Below, in pieces: positions 45,285 to 54,152 of a stretch of DNA of 64,000 bases. The first letter of the stretch is position 1, and each line of letters starts with the position of its first letter. A program made the translations under genes and the position numbers. The notes under the pieces are model-generated. The model searched no databases. It worked only from the letters and a program-made list of their open reading frames with translations, and was not told the origin of the DNA. Source of the stretch: Sphingomonas koreensis (GTDB lineage Bacteria; Pseudomonadota; Alphaproteobacteria; Sphingomonadales; Sphingomonadaceae); the NCBI GenBank assembly GCA_006438735.1, contig RCZF01000002.1, positions 377,501 through 441,500 of the forward strand. Direction: 5' to 3'.

Positions 45285-46361
45285 TCAGCTCCCTTGAATG
45301 GCCCCCGGGCCGAGATGATACCAGCTCGCCGCGCCGATCGCGTCGAACGGCGCGCGTTCGGTGCCGGTGAGCCACACTTGGCCGCGCCCGTCGAGCCGAT
45401 CGAACAACGCGGCGCGGCGCAGCGGATCGAGATGCGCGGCAACCTCGTCGAGCAGCAGCACCGGGGCGCGGCCGGTGCGCGCGGTGACCAGATCGGCGTG
45501 GGCGAGGATCAGCCCGAGCAGCAGCGCCTTTTGCTCGCCGGTCGAACACAGTGCGGCTGCCTGCTGCTTGGCGAGATGCGTGACGGCGAGATCGGCGCGG
45601 TGCGGCCCCGTTAGCGTGCGTCCGGCGGCGGCGTCGCGGCGGCGACCGGCGGCGAGCGCGGCCACCAGATCGGATGCGTCGCCGTCGGGATTGTCGAGCG
45701 CCAGTCCGGCGCGCGCGAACAGCCCCTCGGGCTGCCTCGCGATCGCCTCGGTCAGCGCGGTGACGGTCGCGCGCCTGGCCGCGTCGAGCGCCGCGCCATG
45801 CTCGGCCATCTGCGCCTCCAGCGCCGTCAGCCACTGGCCATCGGGCGCGATGCCGCTATCGCGCGCCTCGGCCAGCAAGCGATTGCGCGCGCGCATCGCC
45901 GCTTCGTAGCGCGTCGTGTGCGTGGCGTGGGCGGGCGACAGCGCCAGCGTCAGCCGATCGAGGAAGCGGCGGCGTTCGCTCGCCGGCTCGACGAACAGCC
46001 GGTCCATCGCCGGGGTCAGCCACAGTACGGTGAGCCAATCGGCCAGCGCGTTGGCCGCGGCCGGGGCGCCGTTGATTCGCACCAGCCGGCGATTGGCCGC
46101 GCCGGGCTCGATCCCGGTCGCCAGATCGACGTCGCCTCCCAGCGTCGCGGTGATGCCGAACCCGCCGCTACCGCCCTGCCGCGCCATCTCCGCGAGCGGC
46201 GCGCGCCGCAGCCCGCGGCCGGGCGCGAGCAGCGAGACAGCCTCCAAGACATTGGTCTTGCCCGCGCCATTGTCGCCGGTCAGCACGACGAACCCCGGGC
46301 CGGGCGTCAGCACCGCCTCGGCGTGGTTGCGAAAATCGGTGAGGACGAGGCGCGACAGCAT
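45285..46361 (-). CDS. recF: DNA replication and repair protein RecF
   Basis: A 358-residue SMC-like ATPase that loads RecA at stalled forks through RecFOR. Seen: [46 protein letters not shown] with Walker A (Lys35), and near the end the signature and Walker B ([20 protein letters not shown], then [25 protein letters not shown]). It lies between coq4-like and the unknown membrane protein; gaps are 47 and 4 bases. Confidence 0.94.
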   Translation of the reverse strand: MLSRLVLTDFRNHAEAVLTPGPGFVVLTGDNGAGKTNVLEAVSLLAPGRGLRRAPLAEMARQGGSGGFGITATLGGDVDLATGIEPGAANRRLVRINGAPAAANALADWLTVLWLTPAMDRLFVEPASERRRFLDRLTLALSPAHATHTTRYEAAMRARNRLLAEARDSGIAPDGQWLTALEAQMAEHGAALDAARRATVTALTEAIARQPEGLFARAGLALDNPDGDASDLVAALAAGRRRDAAAGRTLTGPHRADLAVTHLAKQQAAALCSTGEQKALLLGLILAHADLVTARTGRAPVLLLDEVAAHLDPLRRAALFDRLDGRGQVWLTGTERAPFDAIGAASWYHLGPGAIQGS

Positions 46362-46408
46362 GCGCGCCCGGGCTTAGCGGGTTTGCTCGCGCGACGCGAT
46401 GACCCGCG

Positions 46409-47188
46409 TCAGGCCGCGGCGACCTGCGCTTTCTGTTTTTGCTCCGACAGATAGGAGGCGAGTTCGGGCCCAAGCTCGGCTTGCGCCTTGCGATAGGCGA
46501 CCGGCTCGGCGATCCCGAGGCGCCGGCGAGCCGCATCGATCGGCTCGGCGAGCAATGCCTCATAATCCTCGCCCGAAATCCATTTGGCTTTCTTGCCGTG
46601 CCGATAGCCTTCCCACACCGCCTTGGCGAACAGCCGGTTGCCCGTCACCTTGAGGCTCTTGAGCGACGCTGCGCTAGCGATCAGCGCCCAGCCGAGCCCG
46701 CCGACCTGCGCATAGCTGAACGCGACCAGGCACGCCTCGCCAAGGCTTTCGTCGGCTTTGTAGCCGGTCAGCACATGCCAGATGTCGTGCGTGTCGCGCA
46801 CCCGCCTGCCGAACCACGCGTAGGGATGGATCATGTCCTCCTCACGGTTGATGCGGGAGACTTCGGCGAGGCCGTCGGCCGAATAGCCGGTGCTTTCGAG
46901 GAACGCGCGATACGTCGCGCCGACCGTGCCGGTGGCGAATTGCCCGACGAATGCCTTGTCGGTCAGCCGCTGCGCAAGCTCGGTGCGCTCATAAGCGAGC
47001 CGCCCGCCCTGCTCGGTCGCGATCAGCCGTGCGTAATTCATCGGCGCATTGCCGACGTTCAAGGCCCGCATGATCCGGAACACCTGCGTGGTGTCGTCGC
47101 CGTTCGCCATCAACTTCTTGATCGCATCGAACGCGGTCCGCCAGTCGCGGCGGCCGGTCGTACCGGGAAAGGGCGGAAGCTTGGCCAT
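46409..47188 (-). CDS. coq4: COQ4 family protein
   Basis: A 259-residue protein of the Coq4 family, in eukaryotes an organiser and decarboxylase/hydroxylase of the ubiquinone-synthesis complex. The metal-binding motif HDIWHVLTGYKADESLGE is intact (His134, Asp135, His138, Glu151), matching HDxxH...GE of the family. The ATG after AGTAAGGATCGACTCG is the start; a TTG seven codons upstream lies in the operator and is less likely. It has its own promoter and a large inverted repeat that covers the -10 box and the ribosome-binding site, so expression is probably under a TetR-type repressor. No regulator gene is nearby. Confidence 0.9.
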   Translation of the reverse strand: MAKLPPFPGTTGRRDWRTAFDAIKKLMANGDDTTQVFRIMRALNVGNAPMNYARLIATEQGGRLAYERTELAQRLTDKAFVGQFATGTVGATYRAFLESTGYSADGLAEVSRINREEDMIHPYAWFGRRVRDTHDIWHVLTGYKADESLGEACLVAFSYAQVGGLGWALIASAASLKSLKVTGNRLFAKAVWEGYRHGKKAKWISGEDYEALLAEPIDAARRRLGIAEPVAYRKAQAELGPELASYLSEQKQKAQVAAA

Positions 47189-47195
47189 CGAGTCG

Positions 47196-47225
47196 ATCCT
47201 TACTGACAAGAGTGTTAGTAAGGAT
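47196..47225. promoter_or_regulatory. TetR-type operator upstream of coq4
   Basis: A 30-bp inverted repeat: ATCCTTACTGACA, four bases, TGTTAGTAAGGAT. Thirteen-base arms differ at one position only. The half-site resembles TTACTNAC motifs used by TetR-family repressors. On the minus strand it begins in the -10 box of the coq4 promoter and ends at its ribosome-binding site. Confidence 0.8.
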
Positions 47226-47243
47226 TGCGTATTACGAAGTCAA
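47215..47243 (-). promoter_or_regulatory. sigma-70-type promoter of coq4
   Basis: TTGACT (47243-47238), a 17-base spacer and TACTAA (47220-47215) on the minus strand. It starts 19 bases after the dnaN stop, so coq4 can be transcribed independently. The start point near 47208 leaves a leader of about 20 bases. Confidence 0.75.
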
Positions 47244-47261
47244 GAACGGCTCACGTTCCGG

Positions 47262-48374
47262 CTATACCCGCATCGGCATCAGCACGTAGAGCGCCGGGGC
47301 CTTGTCGTTCTCGCGGATCAGCGTCGGGGCGGCGGCGTCGGCGAGGTGGACTTCGACGGTGTCGCCTTCGACCTGGCCGAGAATATCGAGCAGATAGCGC
47401 GAGTTGAAGCCGATCTCGAACGGCAGCGAGGTATATTCGCCGGGCACTTCCTCGGCCGCGGTGCCGTTTTCGGGGCTGGTGACCGACAGCGTGATCTTGT
47501 CGCGATCGAGCCCCATCTTCACCGCGCGGGTCTTTTCGGTGGCGATCGTCGAGACGCGGTCGACGCCCTCTTCGAAGCTGCGCGGATCGATCTTGAGGAT
47601 CTTGTCGTTGCCGGTCGGGATGACGCGCGAATAATCGGGGAACGTGCCGTCGATCAGTTTCGAGGTGAGCAGTGCCTGGCCGAGATCGAAGCGAATCTTG
47701 GTATTGGACAGCGACACGCCGACCGAACCGTCGATCTCGTCGAGCAGCTTGCGCAGCTCGGCCACGCATTTGCGCGGGATGATCACGTCGGGCATGCCCT
47801 CGGCGCCGTCGGGCCGCGTGACGGTGACGCGCGCGAGGCGGTGGCCGTCGGTCGCGGCGGCCTTGAGCACCGGCTGTGGATCGTCCGAGACATGCCAGAA
47901 GATGCCGTTGAGATAATAACGCGTCTCTTCGGTCGAGATCGCGAAGCGCGTCTTGTCGATGATCTGCTTGAGCGTTTCCGCCGGCAGCTCGAAGCTGGTC
48001 GGCAATTCGCCTTCGGCGATTACCGGGAAGTCGTCGCGCGGCAGCGTCGCCAGGCTGAACTTGGCGCGGCCGGCGATGATCGACATGCGGCCTTCCGCCG
48101 CCGCTAGCTGAACTTGCGCGCCTTCGGGCAGCTTGCGCGCGATATCGAACAGCGTGTGCGCCGAAACCGTCGTCGCGCCGGGCTGATCGACCGCCGCCGC
48201 CACCGATTCGTTGATCTGCAGATCGAGATCGGTCGCCATCAGCTTGAGCGTGCCCTCGGCCGTCGCCTCGATCAGCACGTTGGACAGGATCGGGATGGTG
48301 TTGCGCCGCTCGACCACCGACTGGACGTGGCTGAGGCCCTTCAACAGGGTCGCGCGTTCGATCGTCGCCTTCAT
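47262..48374 (-). CDS. dnaN: DNA polymerase III beta sliding clamp
   Basis: A 370-residue beta clamp in three similar domains. Characteristic parts are MKATIERATLLKGLSHVQSVVERRNTIPILSNVLIEA at the start, DFPVIAEGELPTSFELPAETLKQIIDKTRFAISTEETRYYLNGIFWH in the middle, and the C-terminal ending ALYVLMPMRV, close to the conserved clamp terminus. The ATG follows GGGGGAATGTG. Upstream dnaA, its usual neighbour, is replaced by an outer-membrane protein gene; a terminator separates them. Confidence 0.96.
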   Translation of the reverse strand: MKATIERATLLKGLSHVQSVVERRNTIPILSNVLIEATAEGTLKLMATDLDLQINESVAAAVDQPGATTVSAHTLFDIARKLPEGAQVQLAAAEGRMSIIAGRAKFSLATLPRDDFPVIAEGELPTSFELPAETLKQIIDKTRFAISTEETRYYLNGIFWHVSDDPQPVLKAAATDGHRLARVTVTRPDGAEGMPDVIIPRKCVAELRKLLDEIDGSVGVSLSNTKIRFDLGQALLTSKLIDGTFPDYSRVIPTGNDKILKIDPRSFEEGVDRVSTIATEKTRAVKMGLDRDKITLSVTSPENGTAAEEVPGEYTSLPFEIGFNSRYLLDILGQVEGDTVEVHLADAAAPTLIRENDKAPALYVLMPMRV

Positions 48375-48454
48375 CACATTCCCCCGGGGCCGCCGCCCCA
48401 TTTATCGTTTCCACCGGGCTGGATGCCGGAGGCAGTCTTCTCTTTCCTTAACGC

Positions 48455-48486
48455 AAAAAAGGGCCGGAGCAAGCGCCCCGGCCCTT
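48455..48486 (-). terminator. rho-independent terminator of the outer-membrane protein gene
   Basis: Minus strand: AAGGGCCGG (48486-48478), a 10-base loop, CCGGCCCTT (48467-48459), then a run of T. It lies 41 bases after the omp stop and ahead of dnaN, so dnaN needs its own promoter in the remaining 80 bases. Confidence 0.9.
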
Positions 48487-48526
48487 CTTCTGCGCAACAC
48501 GTTACGCTTGTTGATCGGCTACCCGA

Positions 48527-49186
48527 TCAGAAGCGGAAGCCGACGCCCGCGACGACCTGATGGCGGTCGGTATTGACGTCGAAATTGTTGGTGTTCACGC
48601 CGTTGGCATATTCCAGCCGCGCATCGCCATAGTTCGAATAGCGATATTCGACCTTGGCGTAGGTGTTGCGGCCGATCGCCTGCTCGACGCCGGCGCCGAC
48701 GCGGTAGCCGTCGAGGTTGAAATGCTCGCCGGTGTTGGTCGTGCCGTCGTTATGCGTCAGATCGAGCCGGGCGTTGGTGTAGCCGCCCTTGGCGTAGATC
48801 ATCGTCGTCGGGGTGACGAGATAGCCCGCGCGCAGTCCCGCATAGAGATCGCGGCCGGCCTTGACGCGGCCGTAGCCGAGCTCCTGCGGGTCCCTCGGAT
48901 CATTGTCCGCCTTGGCGGTCGATCCGGCGACTTCACCTTCGGCGCCAAGCACGAAGCGGCCCATCTGGTGGTCGTAACCGGCCTCGGCGCCATAGAGGAA
49001 ACCATCCGCGCCGTTGTTGCTGCCGATGTCGGAAGCGGGGCCGCGGCCGGGTCGAAGGCCGTCATAGCCGGCGATCACGCCGATCCGGGGGCCGTCGAAC
49101 GGCCCGGTGGATTGCGCGAGGGCAGGGGCGGCAAACGCGGCGGCGCCGACGGTGGCGGCCAGAGCGGTCAGAACAAGCTTACGCAT
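48527..49186 (-). CDS. outer-membrane beta-barrel protein (OmpA/Omp25-like)
   Basis: A 219-residue protein with a signal peptide (MRKLVLTALAATVGAAAFAAPALAQ) and an eight-strand-type barrel pattern: FLYGAEAGYDHQMGRFVLGAEGEVAGS, DLYAGLRAGYLVTPTTMIYAKGGYTNARLD, GYRVGAGVEQAIGRNTYAKVEYRYSNYGD and the terminal VVAGVGFRF ending in Phe, a barrel C-terminal signal. Similar to alphaproteobacterial Omp25/Omp31 proteins. The ATG follows GGAG; the longer start would spoil the signal. A strong terminator follows. Confidence 0.93.
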   Translation of the reverse strand: MRKLVLTALAATVGAAAFAAPALAQSTGPFDGPRIGVIAGYDGLRPGRGPASDIGSNNGADGFLYGAEAGYDHQMGRFVLGAEGEVAGSTAKADNDPRDPQELGYGRVKAGRDLYAGLRAGYLVTPTTMIYAKGGYTNARLDLTHNDGTTNTGEHFNLDGYRVGAGVEQAIGRNTYAKVEYRYSNYGDARLEYANGVNTNNFDVNTDRHQVVAGVGFRF

Positions 49187-49329
49187 AACAAACTCCACTT
49201 TCACTTCTTGATCGCGCCCCTCATCGAGGGCGGATGGCGTAAATGGGTGGGCCGCAATGACGTTGCATGAACCTCAGATAAACGCGGTTTTCCGTTGCTT
49301 TTGCGCCACAGGGGGTTGAAAGCGCGGCG

Positions 49330-49965
49330 ATGATTTCCACGCGCAGCGGCCGCGATTTCATCGCTCGACACGGCGAAACCGTGTTCAACGCAGCCCGCCG
49401 ATTGCAGGGCGATGCGGCGCATACGCCGCTGACCCGCGCCGGCTTCGCGCAGGCCGACGAGATGGGGCGTGCGCTGCGCGCGACGTTCGGGCCGAAGCCG
49501 GCGCTGAGCCTATGGGCGTCGCCGACCGGCCGCGCCTTGCAGACGCTGGCGGTGATCGCCGAGCATCTCGAGCTCGATTGGCACGCGGCACGCGTCGATC
49601 CGCGGCTGATCGAGATCGGCATGGGATCGTGGGGCGGGCGCTATTACGCCGATGTGGTTGCCGATGTCGGCCGGGTGATCGATCCGGCCAGCGGCTTGCT
49701 GAAGCCCGCGCCCGATGGCGAAACCTATCTTCAGGTCGCGGCGCGCGTCGCCGACTGGGCGGCCGACAGCGACGCGCCCGACGACCGGCTGGTGATCATG
49801 CACGGCATCTCCAGCCGGGTGCTGCGCGGCGTGCTGACCGGTGCGGCGCCCGATCCGCTGTACCAAACGCCGATCGCGCCGGGGCTGACACAGGGATCGG
49901 TGGCGCTGATCGAGCGCGGCGTCGAGACGATCGTCCACCACGGCGACGGGCATGCGCCGGCATGA
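49330..49965 (+). CDS. histidine phosphatase family protein
   Basis: A 211-residue phosphoglycerate-mutase-like phosphatase. The catalytic RHGET motif (Arg13, His14, Gly15, Glu16) follows a short N-terminus, SPTGRALQTLAVIAEHL contains the second-site Arg, and VIMHGISSRVLRGVLTG contains the second His. The substrate is unknown; cobalamin-type alpha-ribazole or phosphoglycerate activity cannot be told apart. Its stop overlaps the next start by ATGA. Confidence 0.92.
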   Translation: MISTRSGRDFIARHGETVFNAARRLQGDAAHTPLTRAGFAQADEMGRALRATFGPKPALSLWASPTGRALQTLAVIAEHLELDWHAARVDPRLIEIGMGSWGGRYYADVVADVGRVIDPASGLLKPAPDGETYLQVAARVADWAADSDAPDDRLVIMHGISSRVLRGVLTGAAPDPLYQTPIAPGLTQGSVALIERGVETIVHHGDGHAPA

Positions 49966-50417
49966 TGCTGCTGCTCGCCCTGCTGCTCGGCGCGGCGCGC
50001 CAGCCGATCGGCGTCTATCAAAGCTGGGGCGCGTTTCGCGAGGGGCCGCCGCTTCGCTGCTTCGCGCTGGCCGAGCCGGTCCGCCGTGGGCGCACGCACC
50101 CGTTCGCCAGCGTGACGACACGCCCGAACCGCGGCGTGCGCAATCAGATCGCGTTCCAGCTGAGCAATGCGGTGCGCGCCGATACGCCGGTGACGCTCGG
50201 CATCGACGATCGCCGCTTCGCGCTGATCGCCGAGGGCGACCACGCCTGGGCGCCCGATGCGCGCACCGACGCCGCGATCGTCGCGGCGATGCGATCGGCA
50301 CGCAGCATGAGCGTCTCAGCCGTCACCGCCGGCGGCCGCCCGTTCGCCGACACCTATGCGCTGGGCGGCGCGGCGACCGCGATCGACGCCGCCGCGCTGG
50401 CGTGCGTGTCGCGCTAG
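49962..50417 (+). CDS. IalB-like exported protein
   Basis: A 151-residue protein with a short hydrophobic start (MMLLLALLLGAARQP) likely to be a signal peptide. The mature part resembles the invasion-associated locus B pattern: YQSWGAFREGPPLRCFALAEP, then VTLGIDDRRFALIAEGDHAWAPDARTDAAIVAAMRSARSMSVSAVT and FADTYALGGAATAIDAAALAC. Two cysteines (in LRCFA and ALACV) could form a disulfide. The family role in free-living bacteria is unknown. Coupled to the phosphatase gene by ATGA. Confidence 0.75.
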   Translation: MMLLLALLLGAARQPIGVYQSWGAFREGPPLRCFALAEPVRRGRTHPFASVTTRPNRGVRNQIAFQLSNAVRADTPVTLGIDDRRFALIAEGDHAWAPDARTDAAIVAAMRSARSMSVSAVTAGGRPFADTYALGGAATAIDAAALACVSR

Positions 50418-50450
50418 CGCTCGTCGCCGTTTCACTCTATAGGCGCGCCC

Positions 50451-51659
50451 ATGCCGACCGCTGAGCCGCTGACCATGCCCATACCCGGGCACATCGATCC
50501 CGTGCCCGTGCCGCGCGCGGTGACGCCGCGTGCCGACGGCAAGGTCGATCTGCTCGGGCTGTCGAAGGACCAGATTCGCGAGGCGCTGGCCGCGGCCGGC
50601 ATGGAGCCCAGACAGGCCAAATTGCGCGGCAAGCAATTGTGGCACTGGATCTACCACCGCGGGCAGATCGATTTCACGATGATGAGCGACATCGCCAAGG
50701 CGCAGCATCCGTGGCTGACCGAGCGTTTCGTCGTCGGCCGCCCGCAAGTGATCGAGGCGCAGGTGTCGGAGGATGGCACGCGCAAATGGCTGCTCCGCTC
50801 GGACGACGGGCAAGAATATGAGATGGTGTTCATCCCCGATGCCGATCGGGGCACCTTGTGCGTGTCGAGCCAGGTCGGCTGTACGCTCAATTGCCGCTTC
50901 TGCCACACCGGCACGATGCGGCTGGTGCGCAACCTCACCCCCGGCGAGATCGTCGGCCAGGTGATGCTCGCGCGCGATTCGCTCGGCGAATGGCCGTCCA
51001 TGCCCGAGGGACGCATGCTCACCAACATCGTGATGATGGGGATGGGCGAGCCGCTGTATAATTTCGATGCGGTGCGTGACGCGCTCAAGGTGGTGATGGA
51101 TGGCGACGGCCTCGCGCTGTCGAAACGCCGCATCACGCTTTCCACCTCGGGCGTGGTGCCGATGATGGCGCGCGCGGGCGCGGAGATCGGGGTGAACCTT
51201 GCCGTTTCGCTCCATGCCGTCACCAAGGAGGTCCGTGACGAGATCGTCCCGATCAACCGCAAATACGGTATCGAGGAACTGCTCCAGGCGTGCGCCGATT
51301 ATCCAGGCGCGAACAACGCGCGGCGGATCACCTTCGAATATGTCATGCTCCGCGACAAGAACGACAGCGACGCCGATGCGCACGAGCTGGTGCGGCTGCT
51401 TCGTCACTACCAGCTGCCCGCCAAGGTCAATTTGATCCCGTTCAACCCGTGGCCCGGCGCGCCCTATGAATGTTCGACGCCCGAGCGGATCCGCTCCTTT
51501 TCGAACATCATCTTCGAAGCCGGCATTTCCGCGCCGGTGCGCACCCCGCGCGGCCGCGACATCGACGCCGCCTGCGGCCAGCTCAAGACGGCATCCGAAA
51601 AGAAAAGCCGCGCTGAACTCGATCGGCTGGCGGAAGAAAAGCTCGCCGCGCTTGGCTGA
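50451..51659 (+). CDS. rlmN: dual-specificity rRNA/tRNA adenine-C2 methyltransferase RlmN
   Basis: A 402-residue radical-SAM enzyme that methylates A2503 of 23S rRNA and A37 of some tRNAs. The iron-sulfur motif CTLNCRFC (Cys144, Cys148, Cys151), the MGMGEPL motif and [12 protein letters not shown] with [16 protein letters not shown] are present. The N-terminal accessory domain ([35 protein letters not shown]) is normal for the family. An ATG eight codons further in is an alternative start. Confidence 0.96.
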   Translation: MPTAEPLTMPIPGHIDPVPVPRAVTPRADGKVDLLGLSKDQIREALAAAGMEPRQAKLRGKQLWHWIYHRGQIDFTMMSDIAKAQHPWLTERFVVGRPQVIEAQVSEDGTRKWLLRSDDGQEYEMVFIPDADRGTLCVSSQVGCTLNCRFCHTGTMRLVRNLTPGEIVGQVMLARDSLGEWPSMPEGRMLTNIVMMGMGEPLYNFDAVRDALKVVMDGDGLALSKRRITLSTSGVVPMMARAGAEIGVNLAVSLHAVTKEVRDEIVPINRKYGIEELLQACADYPGANNARRITFEYVMLRDKNDSDADAHELVRLLRHYQLPAKVNLIPFNPWPGAPYECSTPERIRSFSNIIFEAGISAPVRTPRGRDIDAACGQLKTASEKKSRAELDRLAEEKLAALG

Positions 51660-51667
51660 CCGCCCGG

Positions 51668-51765
51668 CCGTCACCCCGGATTTGTTCCGGGGGCCACCGT
51701 GCCGCAAGCCAAACTGCCGACGATCAGGCACAACCGTGGATGCCGGAACAAGTCCGGCATGACGG
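51668..51765. repeat. sphingomonad-type CCGG intergenic repeat, copy 3
   Basis: Opens with CACCCCGGATTTGTTCCGGG and closes with GCCGGAACAAGTCCGGCATG, bounded by CCGTCA and TGACGG; same orientation as copy 2. Its last hairpin contains the ATG (51759) used as the TSUP transporter start. Confidence 0.88.
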
Positions 51766-52529
51766 TTGGCGGGCTCGACGCCGGCTCGATCCTGCTCGCC
51801 GCCGGCGCCGGGCTGATCGGCGGCGCGATGAACGCGCTCGCCGGCGGTGGCACCTTCGCGACGCTACCTGCGCTGATCGCGATCGGCCTGCCGTCGACCG
51901 CCGCCAACGCCACCTCGAACGTTGCGCTACTGCCCGGCGCGGCGACCAGCGCCTGGGCGTTTCGCGGCGAGCTCGCGCCGCTCGGCGGCGTCCCGGTAAG
52001 GCGGCTCGGCATCGTCACCTTCGTCGCGGCGCTCGCCGGCAGCGTGCTGCTGGTGGCGACGCCGAGCCGCACCTTCGACATCATCATTCCCTGGCTGTTG
52101 CTGACCGCATCGCTGGTGCTCGCTTTCGGCAAGCCCGCCGCAGCCTGGCTGCACGACCGGGTGACGATCGGCCGGCGCACGCTGATCGTCGCGCAGGCGG
52201 TGCTCGGCATTTACGGCGGCTATTTCGGCGGCGGCGTCGGGCTGATGCTGACCGCGACCTACGGCCTGCTCGCCGGCATCGCGCCGCGCGGCCTGTTCGC
52301 GCCGCGCACGCTGATGCTCGCCATCGCCAACACCGCCGCGGCGCTGGTGTTCGTCGTCGCCGGGCTGGTTTCGTGGCTGGCGTGCCTGCCGATGCTGATC
52401 GGCGCGGTGATCGGCGGCTGGGCGGGCGCGGCGCTCGGCAAGCGGCTCTCGGCGAAGGTGGTCCGCAGCTGGACGCTGACGGTCAGCATCGCCACCACCG
52501 CGATATTCTTCTGGCGCGCCTACGGCTGA
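51759..52529 (+). CDS. TSUP-family (TauE/SafE) membrane transporter
   Basis: A 256-residue polytopic protein of the TauE/SafE sulfite/organosulfonate exporter family, with about eight helices. Family features: LIGGAMNALAGGGTFATLPALIAIGLPSTAANATSNVALLPGA at the start (GGG and P motifs) and GIYGGYFGGGVGLMLTATYGLL in the second repeat. The substrate is unknown. The only fitting ATG (MTVGGLDAGS) is inside the repeat element. Its stop abuts the stop of the converging flavin reductase gene with no gap. Confidence 0.9.
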   Translation: MTVGGLDAGSILLAAGAGLIGGAMNALAGGGTFATLPALIAIGLPSTAANATSNVALLPGAATSAWAFRGELAPLGGVPVRRLGIVTFVAALAGSVLLVATPSRTFDIIIPWLLLTASLVLAFGKPAAAWLHDRVTIGRRTLIVAQAVLGIYGGYFGGGVGLMLTATYGLLAGIAPRGLFAPRTLMLAIANTAAALVFVVAGLVSWLACLPMLIGAVIGGWAGAALGKRLSAKVVRSWTLTVSIATTAIFFWRAYG

Positions 52530-53147
52530 TCACGCCGGCCGGTGCATCTTGAACAGGGCGTCTTCGCTGATCTCGAAATAATCGGCCGGGCCGCCGCCGC
52601 GCGTGATCGGGTGCGGGCGAGCGGTCTGATAGACGCCGTCCTGCAGCATCGCGCGGTCGATGTGGATGCCGATCGCCTCGCCGATCACCAGCCACTGATC
52701 GAGCGCGCGGCCCTCCTTGGTCTCCAGCCGGATCAGCTGCGTCAATGTACATTCGAACTGCACCGGGCTGCCGGCGACGCGATCGGGCTTGACCCGCGCC
52801 GAGGGCAACGCGGCAAGCCCCGCCAGCGCGAATTCGTCGACATCGCCCGGCACGCTCGCCGACGTCGCGTTCATCGCCTCGGCCTGGGCGCGCGTCGCGA
52901 GATTCCAGACGAACGCGCCGGTCTCCTTCACATTGGCGACCGAATCCTTCCACCCCATCGACGAAAAGGCGACCAGCGGTGGCTTGTAGTTGATCACGTT
53001 GAAGAAACTGTAGGGCGCGAGATTGCGCACGCCGGCCGCGCTGACGGTGCTGATCCAGCCGATCGGCCGCGGCGCGACGATCGCGTTCAAGGGATCGTGC
53101 GGCAGGCCATGGCCGGCCGCGGGCTCGTAGAAATGGAAATCGCTCAT
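52530..53147 (-). CDS. flavin reductase family protein
   Basis: A 205-residue FMN-binding split-barrel protein of the flavin reductase type: LNAIVAPRPIGWISTVSAAGVRNLAPYSFFNVINYKPPLVAFSS is the family core for flavin contact. Such enzymes supply reduced FMN or act as oxidoreductases on unknown substrates. It follows the LysR gene by 31 bases on the same strand, so LysR may control it. Confidence 0.9.
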   Translation of the reverse strand: MSDFHFYEPAAGHGLPHDPLNAIVAPRPIGWISTVSAAGVRNLAPYSFFNVINYKPPLVAFSSMGWKDSVANVKETGAFVWNLATRAQAEAMNATSASVPGDVDEFALAGLAALPSARVKPDRVAGSPVQFECTLTQLIRLETKEGRALDQWLVIGEAIGIHIDRAMLQDGVYQTARPHPITRGGGPADYFEISEDALFKMHRPA

Positions 53148-53178
53148 CGGCCGGCCATGCCGCCCCGCGCCCGCGCGA

Positions 53179-54063
53179 TCAAGGCGTGAGCAACGCGTCG
53201 CGCGCGAAGTGTTCGGCGAGGAAATCGGCGAACAAGCCGATCCGCGGCGCCGGCGGCGCGCCGGGCCGGAGGACGAGGTGGATCGGCATGTCGGGCGGCG
53301 CGGTATCTGGCAGCACGCGGATCAGCGCGCCGCTGGCAAGATCGCCCTCGAACATCCAGGCGGCCGACTGGACGATGCCCATGCCGGCGAGCGCCGCCAG
53401 CCGCAGCGCCGACGGATCGTTGGCGCTGAACCGGCCCGAGACCGATACCACGCTGCCGTCCTCGAAGCGCCAGCTGCCGCCGCTTTCGAGCAATGCGTAG
53501 GACAGGCATTGATGATCGGCGAGATCGGCCGGCGCGCGCGGCGTCCCCGCGCGGGCGAGATAATCGGGCGCGGCGACCAGGATGCGCCGGGCGGTGCCGA
53601 TCCGTCGGCCCTGGGCGACGCCCAGCGCGCCGACCCGCACCGCCAGATCGATCTCTTCGCGCGCCAGATCGACCCGGTCGTCGTGCAGCCGCGCATCGAT
53701 CGCGACTTGCGGCCAGGCGGCGCGGAACGCGGCCAGCATCGGCATCATCCGCGCGAGGAAGAGATTGGGCGGCGCGGTCAGCCTGATCCGCCCGGCCAGC
53801 GGATCGACATCGCCGAGCGGCCGTTCGAGCGCCTCGACGGCGGCGATCGCGGCGCGCGCGCGCTCGATCAGTGTCGCCCCCGCCTCGGTCAGCACCAGCG
53901 AACGCGTCGTGCGGCGGAACAGCGCCGCGCCGACATCGCGCTCGATCGCCGCGATATGCTTCGAAATGGTCGATTGGGTGACGCGGAACGACTTGGCGGC
54001 GGCGGTGAAGCTGCCGAGGTCGGCGGTGCGGACGAAACTGCGCAGGCGATCGATCCGGTCCAT
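53179..54063 (-). CDS. LysR-family transcriptional regulator
   Basis: A 294-residue regulator with an N-terminal winged helix-turn-helix (FVRTADLGSFTAAAKSFRVTQSTISKHIAAIERDVGAALFRRTTRSLVLTEAG) and a C-terminal ligand-binding domain (GRIRLTAPPNLFLARMMPMLAAF, then PADLADHQCLSYALLESGGSWRF) of the CrgA type. The ATG at 54063 has GGGA six bases ahead; the ATG two codons earlier is too close to that site. It diverges from the cytochrome b/molybdoenzyme operon and precedes the flavin reductase. Confidence 0.93.
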   Translation of the reverse strand: MDRIDRLRSFVRTADLGSFTAAAKSFRVTQSTISKHIAAIERDVGAALFRRTTRSLVLTEAGATLIERARAAIAAVEALERPLGDVDPLAGRIRLTAPPNLFLARMMPMLAAFRAAWPQVAIDARLHDDRVDLAREEIDLAVRVGALGVAQGRRIGTARRILVAAPDYLARAGTPRAPADLADHQCLSYALLESGGSWRFEDGSVVSVSGRFSANDPSALRLAALAGMGIVQSAAWMFEGDLASGALIRVLPDTAPPDMPIHLVLRPGAPPAPRIGLFADFLAEHFARDALLTP

Positions 54064-54082
54064 ATTCATTCCCGCGAAGCAT

Positions 54083-54094
54083 GGCATTTATGCC
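54083..54094. promoter_or_regulatory. candidate LysR-type operator
   Basis: GGCAT-TT-ATGCC is a perfect 12-bp inverted repeat 19 bases from the LysR start in the divergent gap to the cytochrome b gene. LysR proteins usually bind such sites beside their own gene. Confidence 0.4.
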
Positions 54095-54152
54095 CATTCA
54101 GTCCCTAGCAGAGTCGCGCGGAATCGCTAAGGATGGCGCGACGGAGGACGCC

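Noticed and set aside
47189..47209. TTG at 47209 as the coq4 start
   Set aside because: It lies in the operator near the predicted transcription start with no room for a ribosome-binding site, while the ATG at 47188 has AAGGA at good spacing.
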